Positions 25,401 to 36,771 of a DNA stretch of 64,000 bases are shown here, piece after piece. Source of the stretch: Rhynchonema sp. JSB1_4 (lineage: Eukaryota > Nematoda > Chromadorea > Monhysterida > Xyalidae). Positions within the stretch are counted from its first letter, which is position 1, and every line of letters begins with the position of its first letter. The position numbers and the translations under genes are program-made. Location: assembly GCA_030248065.1 (NCBI GenBank), contig JASAMV010008400.1:1-64000 (forward strand), given 5' to 3'. The notes beneath the pieces are model-generated. The model had not been told where the DNA came from and searched no databases. It saw only the letters and a program-made list of their open reading frames with translations.

Positions 25401-27325
25401 ATCATGGCATATCAAATTCTGTGTTGTTAAACACGGTTCTCCAATCTGCAGCATCGTATCTTACTTGAGTCGACCCAATTGGAGCTGCCGCCGCGTCCAC
25501 TAATCCCGGCGTCAGACTCGTCCGACTACGAGTACCTAGACATCATTCGGCAAGCAGCCAGGCGCGAGGCTCGATTCAAGAGTCCGCCCATAGAAATGCC
25601 AGATACCGAACCGGAGATCGCTCAGCTCGAAGCCGTGATCGCGTCGCTGGGTGAACAACCGCGCACAGCACTGATGCAGCCGGGTGCACCGCGCACCGTC
25701 CATTCACCCATGCATCATCAGCAACGAGCTGCCAACGCTCAATACATGTCCAGTGAGTATATCTGACTGCTGCGAGTGCGCTGACTGCGGGAAGATTTTG
25801 GTTGTTCCTTGCGCTGCGCTGCCGTTGCATTCAGGTGCCTGCTCTGGTCTCGCTTTTCTTCTTTGTTTGCTGCTCGAAAGTTAGATTGTTATGCTGTTTT
25901 AGCATTACTGCTGCATTACCGCTTTTTTGCACCGGTTGTTCGTGATGATGTTTTGGATGATTTGTGCTTTGTTCACTTTCTGTTATTCAGTGACACTGTT
26001 ATGCATGCCTCATGTTATCTCTGCTTCGGTCCCGTTGTTTTGGTGCCCCATCACACATGCATGCCTGTACAGGTTTGATACGAATATTGGTCGCACAATG
26101 ACTTTATAAGAATTGGTCAAATTTTTTTCCTGAATCGTAAAGAGGGAAAGTGACGGGGCAATGACGTTGCGTTGCGCGATCGCACACAAAGCATGTAGTA
26201 AAGAGAATGTTTCAGACCTGCGGCAACGTGGTTGATCTGCTAGATTATTTTCAGCTGAAAATGTTTTGTGAGAATCACAAATAGCACAGTGGTTAAGAGT
26301 GACTGAACGTGAAAATCAGGATTGATTTGATGAATTCTTATATAGTCATTGTGCGACCAATATCAATACCATCTGCTGTTGCTTTAAAGGCCTAACTATA
26401 CTTCGTTCTCTCAGAGAAAAAAGAACAAATTCTCGCGCGCTGATTGGCTGCTGAACATACGTGGACCAATCAGCGCTCGAGAATTTGTTCTTTGTTCTCT
26501 GAGCGAACGAAGTATAGTTAGGCCTTAAAAATACTGGAAGTGCACAGTCATTGGACTAATATTGTTGCGGTGCGACGACAGTCATGTTTCAACTACTGTT
26601 TCGTGAAATTTCTGACTAAAAATAACACCGCATACACTAAAACTTCCAAGACTTTCAACAATAACCGTGTCCCATTCGTTCTTTCAGATGGTTCATCTAG
26701 TCTAGCGAATGCCGTCCACGTAAACAACGCACCGATTACCTCCATCCTGCCACCTACTACCACGGTCGCAGCGGAGTCCGCAGCTGTTGTGGTTGGTCGC
26801 AAGTCAGTCGCAGCGGACCTCGGTGGCGCCGCACAGATCCAGCGGCGACCGGGTGGCACCAAAAGTAACGTGGCGTCAGCATCACGTCGCAGTTCGTCTT
26901 TGCCACGTGGACGGACGATGCAGCCGAACACACAACAACTGCGTCAGGCCATGCATCATCGACAACTGTCGCCCGCGACCGCAGCGGTTGTTGTGGATCA
27001 GCAACCGCGCTCGGCCGCAATCACCTTGACCAATCAGGCGACGGCACTCGGCGGCGGTGGCAACAAACCGCGACAAGTCATCATGGTTCGACCTCAGCAA
27101 CAACAACAACAAGCCCAGCAGCAGGCACAAACAGCCAGCACTCTGCCTCCGGCAGGCAAGCGACCGGTGATGATCGTGCGTCAAATGGGTCGATTGCCGA
27201 TATCCGGCGGACAAAACGGTCATAGCGGCGGCGGCGGCCCGTCCGCTGCGACTTCGAACGCCCGTCCGTCCCGACAACCGGCGACCAGGGAGAAAAGCAG
27301 CCGCGCGACGGCTACGCAAGTTTAA
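22422..27325 (+). CDS. CTTNBP2NL: Cortactin-binding protein 2 N-terminal family protein
   Basis: Thirteen exons join in frame to 883 residues: 22422-22459, 22540-22636, 22721-22873, 22964-23173, 23273-23413, 23512-23698, 23773-23950, 24054-24236, 24327-24415, 24496-24846, 25065-25150, 25452-25752, 26688-27325. The CortBP2 signature begins near residue 68 (DLSRTDLLRLLSYLEGELQA), followed by KYGRLGLNDPLAALQRDS and a coiled coil to about residue 335 (EKEREKLKQE, LIQERRQLLMKLQEEKQR). The rest is Ser/Pro/Gln-rich and disordered. No ankyrin repeats follow, so the layout is that of CTTNBP2NL rather than vertebrate CTTNBP2. These proteins bind cortactin and the STRIPAK phosphatase-kinase complex and regulate actin. 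The last residues (ATQV) fit a class I PDZ ligand. Intron 12 carries two MITEs. Stopping at the TAA just after 24846 would give a shorter isoform. Confidence 0.92.
26087..26360 (+). mobile_element. 274-bp TA-flanked MITE, copy 1
   Basis: The ends are inverted repeats starting TTGGTCGCACAATGACTTTA, flanked by TA on both sides (26085-26086 and 26361-26362), as left by Tc1/mariner-like transposases. No coding capacity. Copy 2 (39194-39467) has the same length and orientation; copy 3 (51585-51859) is inverted. It sits in intron 12 of the CTTNBP2-like gene. Confidence 0.85.
26385..26527. mobile_element. Hairpin MITE with AAGGCCTAACTATACTTCG ends
   Basis: Two arms of about 65 bp, near-perfect inverted copies, separated by a loop of under 20 bp. 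Both ends start AAGGCCTAACTATACTTCG and are flanked by T/A-rich bases (TTTA/TTAA). It inserted about 25 bp from the 274-bp MITE in the same intron. There is no ORF, so an autonomous partner would be needed for movement. Confidence 0.8.
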
Positions 27326-28891
27326 TACATAACCTCGAAAATGTGTGCAAGAAATCTCTCAAATATTCATAATAACTTCATGTGTCTGATTGAAATGAGC
27401 ATCACCTGTACCCTGTGTTCCTTTATCATTGTACCCCACCCCAACCGTCTCCACATATACCAAAATCCACTCAAGTTACCCAATGTCTACCTACTTCTTA
27501 CTAGTATTGATTCTTTCTCTGCATGTCATCATGGTTCAGGATTTACGTGCCCTTTTTGTCTAAGAATGTATTTGTACTGTACATGTGCGTTTTCGAGCCA
27601 GAAATTTGTGCTATCAGGCGACATCCTGGCCGATGTTTATGCCGTGGTGCTGTGTGGATTTTGTTTCTTTGAAAGTTTTTCCGTAGTCAGTTCGTTTCAT
27701 CTTTCACACATGATTAGTCTTAGCTGTGGGTTTCAGTCTGATTTCATAACATAATATTCTGTTCTCAAGTGTTGCTCAGGAAGGAGTATTTATGTATTTC
27801 ATCGCACGGATTTTCTCTTGTTCTTATTTCGCTGCTGCGTGGTGTTTCTAGTCTAAAACTATAAGAATGTTGAATCTATTCAGCTGAGAACGACATTGAT
27901 AATTATTATATTATTTTATAGACACGATGCTTGACCAGTTTTTGTTCTTCCCTAGTTTTTGTTTTTGTTTTCCATTCAATCGTCATTTCGTTGGTGTGAG
28001 TGGTTTGAAAAATGTTTACTTGATATGTATATGACCATTTTTGCATAGTATTTTGTGTCACATGAACCGGGTGTTTACGCAATGTAAAATATAAATAGGC
28101 CGCATTTCAGTTTCTTTGTATTTTTCGAATAATTTTTAAATTCTCGTTTGACTTGCTGCATCGGTCAGTGTTTTGTCGTTTAAAGTGTTCTTGAGGTGCC
28201 TTCATAGTCTTTACTATACATTTATGATTTGTGTTTAGCTCCTTGTCTTAACGAATAAACATACAATTTTAATTTATCCATGGGGAAAATGGCACACCGT
28301 ACGAAAGCAATATATGTAATAAACGGCAACACTCAAACACTATCAGCAAAAGCAATGATTTCTTGGAACGAAAACAATATTGTAATGATAGTGAGATTCA
28401 ACACAGCCCAAACGAAACCCGAAATATGTACACAACAAACAACAAAGATAGTGTGACTCGAACTTTGTGAATACGTTGAGTGAGACACATGAACATTAGA
28501 GCATTTTTTCGTCACTTTTGGTAATCCAGTAACGCCCCAGACAAAGTCAAGCGTCTCAAACAATCTTTAAGGCCATTTAGTACACGCATATCCATTATCC
28601 GAGGTACAGTAGAAATCTAAACTCAAATACGACAAGAACACAGCTTTATGGCACAGCTAGACGTACAGCGTAGACCGAAAGTCGCACAACAACGCAGTAA
28701 GGTAACCAGTCAGGTATTACATCAAATCTCATTAATGCTAAAACTACAATGTCCTACATAACAACCGCAACTTCTATATGGTCTTTTTAGTTTTAGGTAT
28801 GTATGTAATCTTTGGTGAGGTGCGAACGTTCACAAAAGCAGTTTTTCTAACCGCAATGAGGAAAGAAAACGACCACCGGCGACCATATATT
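27326..28891. other. 3' UTR of the CTTNBP2-like gene and convergent intergenic DNA
   Basis: T-rich sequence without exon-like frames. A polyadenylation signal at 28254-28259 suggests a long 3' UTR of about 930 nt. The TGN38-like gene ends from the other side at 28892, so the two genes converge. Confidence 0.5.
28254..28259 (+). terminator. Candidate polyadenylation signal of the CTTNBP2-like gene
   Basis: AATAAA in CGAATAAACATAC, the first perfect hexamer I noticed downstream of the stop at 27325. Confidence 0.45.
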
Positions 28892-31800
28892 TCAGTAAAT
28901 CACATTGGTCGGTTTGGTAAAGGACGACGTATCCTCGTCCTGCTGCTCCAATTTTCTGTACTTTGTGCCGCTGTAACGCCTCGTGCTTGACCGACCGCCA
29001 ACTCTGCCTTCGACAATCAGGCCTAGAATGTATCTCACTAAACAACGACCATACAACGGCGAGTGGATATCAATTAAGGTCGACAACTTAAAAAATGAAA
29101 CATCACCAGCTCACCGAGGACTTTCTGTTTGTTGTGATAGAGCAGGTAGAGCAAGGCGACACTGATGATGCCTGACACCATGTAGAGCATGAAGTGGGAG
29201 TCCTCAGACTCGGGGCGGATTCGCAGCGGTGGCGCGGCCTGAAAACGAGAACATGTTGTCGAATTAAAGGCGCACGTGATGGCTTATAGTAATGTGGTTA
29301 AATCATCTCGTCAAATAAAGTCGTCGAACACATGTATAAGTTTTCGCGCTCATTTGGGGCCTTAATTAACAATACTTCGAGATTTACAAAACTAAAATTC
29401 TGACCAGCGTAAAAGTCGTTGGTCAGGGTGCGGCAAGTGCAGCGGTTGGGTGTTTGGGACGGCCCTTATACAGTGCTTGGGTGTTGGTGGTGTTGCGTTT
29501 TTTGGTGTTTGGGTGTTGGGGGCTTGGTGTGTGGGTACTGGGTATTTTGAAATTCTGGAAGCACGACTGCGTAGAGCTGATCATTTTTAATGAAAAATTC
29601 ACGATTTGTCTCCAAAACAGCCATTTTGTCCAAAACCTGCACATTTTGGTCCATAAAGACAAAAAATCGCGCACTGCGCGCGAAAGTGGTATGTATTTCT
29701 CATCAGATTTTCTGATCAAATTTTTTCGCTTGTCAAACAACACTGCTTGGCTGTTCGCGCTTTTGGACTTAATGTTTGGGATTTGGGTATTTTCAAGTGT
29801 ACATATGTAGGTGCCCATCCAAATCCCGTACCATAGTTAGCTGTCTGAACACCGTTTTTACGCTGATCGAAATACATAAGTGGCATCAATATATCCATAT
29901 CACAAAATGGTCGCGTGAGGTACATACAATACATATCTGATCTGCTCTCATCACCAAGTTTCGATACCGGTCACAGTAAATATGTGGTTTGCTTTGTTGT
30001 GGGGCTGTGTACCGGAGTTTTCTGGTTACAGCCCCTGGGGCTCTATTCGGTAGTAGGTGGGAAATCGGATTTTTAAAATTATTTTTATTCCCAAACAGAG
30101 CCCCATGCCCATGGGGCTTTATTCGAACCATCTTCCGAATAGAGCCCCATGTAAAATCTTTGTACTTTTGAATGTGGTTCATACCTGGCTGCAAAGCGTT
30201 TTTGTGCCAAGCAGATACTTGATATAGACGCTATTCAGGTTCTATGCGAAAGAAAGGCAAAGCTTTGACCAAAAGTTACGAATGAAGTAAAATGGCTAGT
30301 TTTGTTCCTTTTTTATCAGTAAATTTAGACCATAAACTGGGCACCCGAACGAAAAAAAATCCCGAATAGGGCCCCATGGGGCTCTATTGGGAACATTTTC
30401 CGAATAGAGCCCCGCAGGGCTCTGTTCGGGGGGATGTGTAACTGGAAAACTCCAGTAAGTGCAAACCGAAATCTGATGAACAAAAAATTGAAAAAAACTA
30501 CAACTGGGACTCGAACCAATCATGGTCAACTGTTGAAGTATCAGTCACAAATTCTATCTTTCACAAAAAAGCAAAGCAATACGCGTAAAAACCTACCGGC
30601 GGGGGCGGCGGTACAACAGGGGCTTGTGGTTTCATGGGACTATCACCCGTTGAAAATGATGGCGGTTTCCATGTGTCAGGTGCTGCTGGTTGACTTTTGT
30701 TGATTGGTCGTCGCACTTCAGGCGACTGAGCTGGAGGCTTTATCTGGTCGTCGGGTTCCTCTTCCGATCCTCTGGGAGTGCTGGGCTCGGGTGGTCTGGA
30801 ACAAAGCCATTTTCTGGACGAGAAGAGATGCTATGGCTTGGCACATGGATTGTCAGGTTCAATCTTCGTTACAAGGACATGCTTTTTCTCATTAAGGATT
30901 TCGCTACTTTCAGACAGTTATTGAATCTTCCAACGTAAAAGTTGCTCCTAATAAAGTAAACTATGTTTTTGATTGCCCGTTTCGACACCTGTTTTTACAG
31001 ACGTGGAAGCGCACCAGTCATCATCAGTGGTTAATGTTGTCGAAGGCCACGTACCTAGTGACCCCAAATCATCACAAACTTGTATGAGCAAGCTTCACGC
31101 TGTTGGAGTCCTCCCGAACTGTCAGCAGAATCATAACTGTACGTACATTATTTCAAAAAAACTCATGACCAGCGTGCCACACAGTTTTGACAATGCCGTC
31201 CTTCCCTACCTCGGTGGCGCCTTCTGTTCGCTTTGGGCGGACGGCGGCTCCTGCTTGTCCCCTTGGTCATAATCCTCGTCCCCATCCTCCTTCTTCGCCT
31301 CTCCGTATGTTTTGTCGTCGGTCTTTGAGCGTTCCTGATCGGTGGTTACCGGTGCACTTGCGTTGCTCTGCGGTTTCGGCTTTGATTCGGAACCCAGAGA
31401 AGATGAAACGTTTTTCGATGTAGAATAGTCGTTGTTCACGGATTCAGATTTCTCGCCTGTGGTCGGCTTCTCTTCGCTGGCTTTGGGCAGTTGTTGACTG
31501 CCGCTGGTCTCATTGGTCAGTTCTTTCTTGCTCGATGTGCTCTCCTTGTAGTCCGAGGCTGGACTAGGTTGATCGTTTGACGCTTCACGGGTTGGTTGTT
31601 TATTAGCAGATGGTGATTCTGGCTTGTCCTGTGCTTGGCTGGCTTTGGAGGTGTCTGGGGGAGGCAAGGCTTCCACATTTTGTGTCGACTGGCCCGCTTT
31701 CTCCTTGACTGCTGCCTCTGTTGGGTTCTCCGACTTTTGTTTCTCCTTTTCCTGCTGAATCTCGTTCGTCATACTTTTGGCGGCTTCCTTGATTGCCTGC

Positions 31801-33684
31801 TCCTTGACCGACGTTTTACGCTGGTCATCCTCTGATGCTTGTTTCACAGCGGATTTCACGAACTGAACAAGGTCATCCGATCTGGGTCTGTCGCTTGTTG
31901 TGGACTCCTCACGTTTCTGACTGGTTTTGCTCGTTTCGGCCGCAGATGGTTGCTGTGGCGGTTTATCGTTCGCAGATGTCACATCGGTGGATTGCTTAGG
32001 CTCGGATTTAGTCGGTGTCCTGTCTCCTGGTTGCGATCCGTATGACGGCTGCTGATCAGTTGATTGAGTTTTGGCGTCAGGTTTCGGTTGAGTTTGTGAA
32101 ACACCAGCTGCTGTAGGTGTGCCAGCATTGTCGGATTTTGCCTTATCTTGAGCTTCACTCGGCCCTTTTTCCGCCTCATTTTCATTATCCGGCTTATCGG
32201 GTGACTTGTTCTGCCCTTCCTTCTGTTGTGCTTCTTGACGCGTGGACGGCGGATTGACGGGCTCTGAATATAGCGGTTTGTCTGTGACGATGATTATCTT
32301 CGAAAAATATAAGCGAATCCCGGTGTCCAAACTTGGTGACCGCTCTTAATTCGTCTTGGTCGTGTAGCCTGCAGCTAATAAAAACTGTAATGTTGGTCTA
32401 AACTACTGACCGATCACAGCGAATCTCGAAACATCAGTGACATTGACATGTGACCAAGGCAAGACCGGACCTACCAGCCAATCACCAAATTTGAGATACC
32501 GCCCAAAACCTTGTCAAATTCCAGCCAACTCCAACCATTTTTATTCTGACCAGCTGCTGTTTGTTGATTTGCCCCATCTTTCATCGATGGTTGTGCGACA
32601 TCACCTTGCGCCGATGGCGGTGCGACCACGTCTGACCGACGCGACTCCTTGCCTGAGTCGGGAAGGCTGGCGGGCGTTGGTTCATGCGCCTCAAAGCCCT
32701 GTAATAGTGACATGTGCTCGAATAGAACTTTCTGTACAAGAAAGCGGTAAGAACACATTGAACTGGTGATCAGATTGGACCTGGCCTATGACGAGCATTG
32801 GTCCCTGACGCCAGTAATTTCGACCAGCATAAAAGTTGTTTGTCAGCGATCTCGGAACAACTTTTACGCTGGTCATAAGCGGCCTCAGTAATTTCCGAAA
32901 TGTTCTAAGCACAAAAATCACCTGATGAACATGACAGATCCAATCCGATCACCAAGTTGGATATGGTAGATCAAAGAAAACGCACCTTCGATTGTTCATT
33001 CGAGTTTTTCGCTTGTTCTTCCTCTTCGTCCGGCTGTCTCATCGCTTCCTTTTCCACACTGTTGCCTGCTTTCCCATTTGTGTCGTCTTCAGTGGCCGCT
33101 GCAGTCTTCTGTTGTGCGTCACCGGCACCCGCAGGGGGTCTCCTTCTCAATGATGTTTCCCTCTCTGCTTGTTGTTGTTTGTTTGACTCATTTGTGGTCG
33201 CTGGCTTGTCTTCTGAAACAGATGCCGTGAACATCACTGGTAACTGAGTGTGGAATCAAGAAACGTCTATGGCCATGTCCCCGAACAGTAAAACAGGGCG
33301 TTGCGCGAGATTATACTGGTTCGGGCAAGCAAGAAAATTCATTTTTGAGACTTCCGTGCGAAAACGTAGCTCAGATAAATACAAAACTATCAAACAAACA
33401 GTGTTTTATGTGCTTATGCAGGTACTTTCAACCAGTCGTGTGGCAGAAGCGCAGAATGGTCTTTGAATCAAGATGAAACTTTCAGCAACTTTTTGACTGA
33501 AAAACTTACTTCCATTGTTGAGCCAATCAGATACATTATTGGACGGCTGGCCTATTGGGGCCGATGTGACCGGGAGAACGCAGCAATTGAGCAATAATGA
33601 CAGAATGTAGGTGAAATAAAGCGCTCGCGTCCCGCCACGATGTAAAGCGGTCATGGTGCGGCGTAAAGAAACACCACTCGCCAT
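28892..33684 (-). CDS. TGOLN2: TGN38/TGOLN2-like trans-Golgi network membrane protein
   Basis: Seven exons join in frame to about 691 residues: 33510-33684, 32986-33212, 32551-32698, 31210-32281, 30597-30795, 29115-29238, 28892-29022. The N-terminus has a hydrophobic signal (YILSLLLNCCVLPVTS). A Met at 33654 could also start translation. The long lumenal part is rich in Lys, Ser, Glu, Pro and Gln, as in TGN38 where it is heavily O-glycosylated. Exon 6 encodes one membrane span (HFMLYMVSGIISVALLYLLY) followed by HNKQKVL, close to the vertebrate TGN38 span. The short cytosolic tail includes YRKL, a YxxPhi sorting motif equivalent to YQRL of TGN38, read by AP adaptors for endosome-to-TGN retrieval. 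Repeats fill introns 2, 3 and 6. The similarity lies only in the last ~80 residues, as expected for this fast-evolving family. Confidence 0.85.
29585..29700. repeat. A/T-rich block ending in a CG-rich mini hairpin
   Basis: CCATTTTGTCCAAAACCTGC-like phrasing leads into AAAAAATCGCGCACTGCGCG. The same kind of join (AAAAAATCGCGCGCTACGCG) occurs at 61797-61817, and GCGCGTAGCGCGCG at 41769-41782. It lies within intron 6 of the TGN38-like gene. Confidence 0.5.
30023..30440. repeat. CCGAATAGAGCCCC palindromic word array
   Basis: The 14-mer CCGAATAGAGCCCC or its complement GGGGCTCTATTCGG (with one- or two-base variants) appears about eight times at roughly 30028, 30098, 30114, 30134, 30362, 30375, 30401 and 30417. 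Paired copies face each other across CATG or GCAG centres, so they form short hairpins. It lies in intron 6 of the TGN38-like gene. Confidence 0.75.
32760..32970. repeat. Foldback repeat in an intron
   Basis: Contains AATTTCGACCAGCATAAAAG and, inverted 30 bp later, CAACTTTTACGCTGGTC, then GATCACCAAGTTGGATATGG. Both parts belong to the repeat family also found at 16568-16835. A related partial copy is at 32330-32510. Located in intron 2 of the TGN38-like gene. Confidence 0.6.
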
Positions 33685-36600
33685 ATTGGATTTTGTTTGC
33701 TGTTGTGACCAATCTGAAGATATTATTCGTATTATTTTTCAGGCATTTGAGACCGAAATTGCCCACAAAATGGGCGTTTCCAGCATCGAAACCCTTTTTT
33801 CATCGCATGAACACACACACACCACATGGCATACGTGTGCATTGAAACATTCTATGATTGCTGCCGCCACGTTTATGGCGCGGAGCATTGATCAACCCGC
33901 GCGGTGTGTGTCTGTGTGACTGATTTGCGACATGCTCTGGCCTTTACGTTCAGAAAATGCTTGCCACATAAGTCAAACGTGTCGTAATTATACACTGACG
34001 GATACTTTTACTGATCAATACCATCATAAGTATCAATTGTCGCAGCCCAATGAGTCTTCAACGTGCAGCAGTGATAAATGTACGGATAGAATGATAACAT
34101 TGTTGTTGGGTAATATTTTAACAGCACAAAACTTTGGTTCAGTGCCGGGTCGTTTGCCAACAGAAAACACGCGGTCGTGGTCCCATCATGCCCATTATGA
34201 CATCATCAGAAACATACGCATGGCATGGAAGTGGACGAATAACATGAACCAACATGACGATAAGTACAGGCAGCACTGCGCATGACGTGCTCGGTTTAGA
34301 AATCTATTTGAACATCATGTTATTGATTCTTTATTATGTGCCGCTGTTTCCGTTCCAGCATATTAAAGGTTCTTTGAATGTCCTACCAAACACACACAAC
34401 TTGTATAATTCCGCTACAGTACTGGTACTTCGTAGATAAATACACCTGAGAAATTTTACCGTCCCTTGTTTTTTGAAAGTCAAGTCTGGAGAAATTTTGC
34501 ACATGAGTGCTGCATGGTTGAACAGATGTTGAATAATAATCGCGGACCGGTAAGCAAGCAAGCAAGCACATCCCTGTGAACCTCCCGCCGCGTTGCATAA
34601 ACGTTCGTGCTAATTGGGGTCCACTCTAATATGCGTGTCTTCTAATCCCCAATAGAAGGTGACCTGAAGCCCCACCAAATAGCGAATAAAGCGCTTTGTT
34701 TGTCGCGAGTTTGGTATCTCATGTTGACCTGTATTGTTTTGTGTGTGGTTTGACATTATGTTTCGTTTCTTTTGTTTTCAGCTGGCTTTTGGTGACTCGA
34801 GCTGTGTTTGCAACCAGAATTAGCCGCGGATTAATGGATTTGGGATCTTCTTTTGTCTGTTCTGACATTGTGACTTTTCTCGCGACGGAGCGACTTCAAA
34901 GGAATTCTACTGTCATTTGAGACTCGTCAAAGTCATTGAACTTTGCATTCACCCGTTCGCTTTGTGTCAATTACAGTAATCTGCCTGCCATAATCAGGCG
35001 ATATAATCAGATGTATTCCATCACTCATACGTACATGCACGAATAGGTCAAGAATTCTGATTGCTGTCTCCCAGAAGCTGCGCAATTGCAGTTGCGTTGC
35101 TATATGCGTTTCTGGGCTTCACCACGGGCTTGGACAGGCATGAGACGAATCCAGGACGCACGGGCTAACGACGGCTAGCGATGACCTCTACTTGAGGAAT
35201 ACTTACAGATTATGCCCTTATACGCAGACTTATTCCCCGACAAGTCAACGACAAGAAACCAGACCTTCGCCACTGAAGTCAGTTTGCCCCTTTTGGTATA
35301 TAGTCATCGGGTTATATGGCAGTTATAGGTCATAGACAGTCAAAAGGTTACCTGCACATTAACTTGTATGGCTGCATGGGTATATATATTGTAAGACCGG
35401 GCTGCAAGGCTTGGTATCAGTCATAAAACGCAGACTGAAGATTGAAAACATCATCGTATTTGATGTGTGACTAAGATGACATGTGTTGAAACGCAGCACA
35501 GATATCAATCAATCACTTGTTACTCAACTTCGGGTTCTCAATGTGGAAATGACAACTTTTCGCTGTGCACTTGCGCCCTATGTGGGTGTCGTTATTATGC
35601 GCCTGGCCATTGGACTTGACCTTCGGTCTCGGGTCGGCTTCGGCCCAAGTCATTGGTTCAGGTGACTTTGTCATCTGAAGATGTAAAATTCGGTCACGAT
35701 AAATGTTGGACATTTCGGATGGGAAACCTTTGGTCATGAAATTTCTCGAAAAGTCTCGTAAAAAATTCACGTGACAAGGCCAAACTTGAGACCAAACCGA
35801 GGCTCTCGTTTGCGATCCATTAATGAGTAATGCACTTTCTGCCTCACAATCACTTTGACCAGGCATATGGCACGATGCGGCACTATGTATACGACCAATA
35901 TTCTCACCGAAAGGTTTGGTAAAAATATTTTTGACGAAACACGCGCACCTGTGTTGTAATATCGGTCTGTTTTGCGGCATCAGCCAGCTTGATTACTGCG
36001 CTCTTTTGTGTGTTGCATTACCTGGTAGATTCTTATTTGCGCTCAGCTACACAACAGGTGTTGTGACCTTGTCAAGTTTACCTAGACTTGCGAGAAGCAT
36101 ACGGTAGTTTGCGTTATTAGGTTACTGTGGGTGTCTGTGACAGCAGAACCCTGAAAAAGATGATCAACAATATTTTATATTTTGTGGTTTACACACAGTA
36201 ACAACTTCACTCGATAAGATGAAAAAATGCGCAAAAAACGAAGAAAATAAAGCGACATCGTTCCGATGAACTTCGAAAGAAAAGTAACAACACCAGATCA
36301 CAGCGATAAATACAGTTTAGTAAAAGCTTTTGACAGCAAACAGTCAGCGAAACTGAAAAAAATTGTACAGGCGTGTCGAGCTTTGGTAAAAATGACAAAA
36401 GACGCTATACTTACATACATGTATGGTTCAAAGAAAACGAACTGTATAAGCTCGAAATTTAGTCACTGATGGCCTGATACAGAATTATGTACATAGAAAC
36501 ACAGTAATATCCGAATCGCTCAAATAATACTAATATCGATAAACGTTGACTGAGAGCAAAGCTGCTGGATAATGAAGATCCACGAAAAATAACAAGTCAG

Positions 36601-36771
36601 ATGAGAATTCACAAACAAAAAGCAACTAGATTCAGATGACTCCAACATGCATGAATGAGACAGCAAAAAGCGAAACATGTATTGGCCGGTGTCAAACTGA
36701 TAGTATACATATGTATAACTTTGAGTGCCAACCGACAGAAAAAGGATCATCATACAGTTCAACCCAGATGT
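33685..36771. other. Intergenic, no gene seen
   Basis: Upstream of the TGN38-like gene and downstream of FoxG. The longest frame is a 155-codon minus-strand ORF at 35513-35980 with no recognisable domain and no splice context. I cannot support a gene here. Confidence 0.4.

Noticed and set aside
26757..27319. Minus-strand Arg/Leu-rich ORFs
   Set aside because: Antisense of the last exon of the CTTNBP2-like gene.
31187..32045. Plus-strand ORFs rich in Leu, Phe and Cys opposite the TGN38-like gene
   Set aside because: They are the antisense of the Lys/Ser/Glu-rich lumenal exon at 31210-32281.
35513..35980. 155-residue minus-strand gene
   Set aside because: No domain, no splice partners, ordinary composition; long chance frame.
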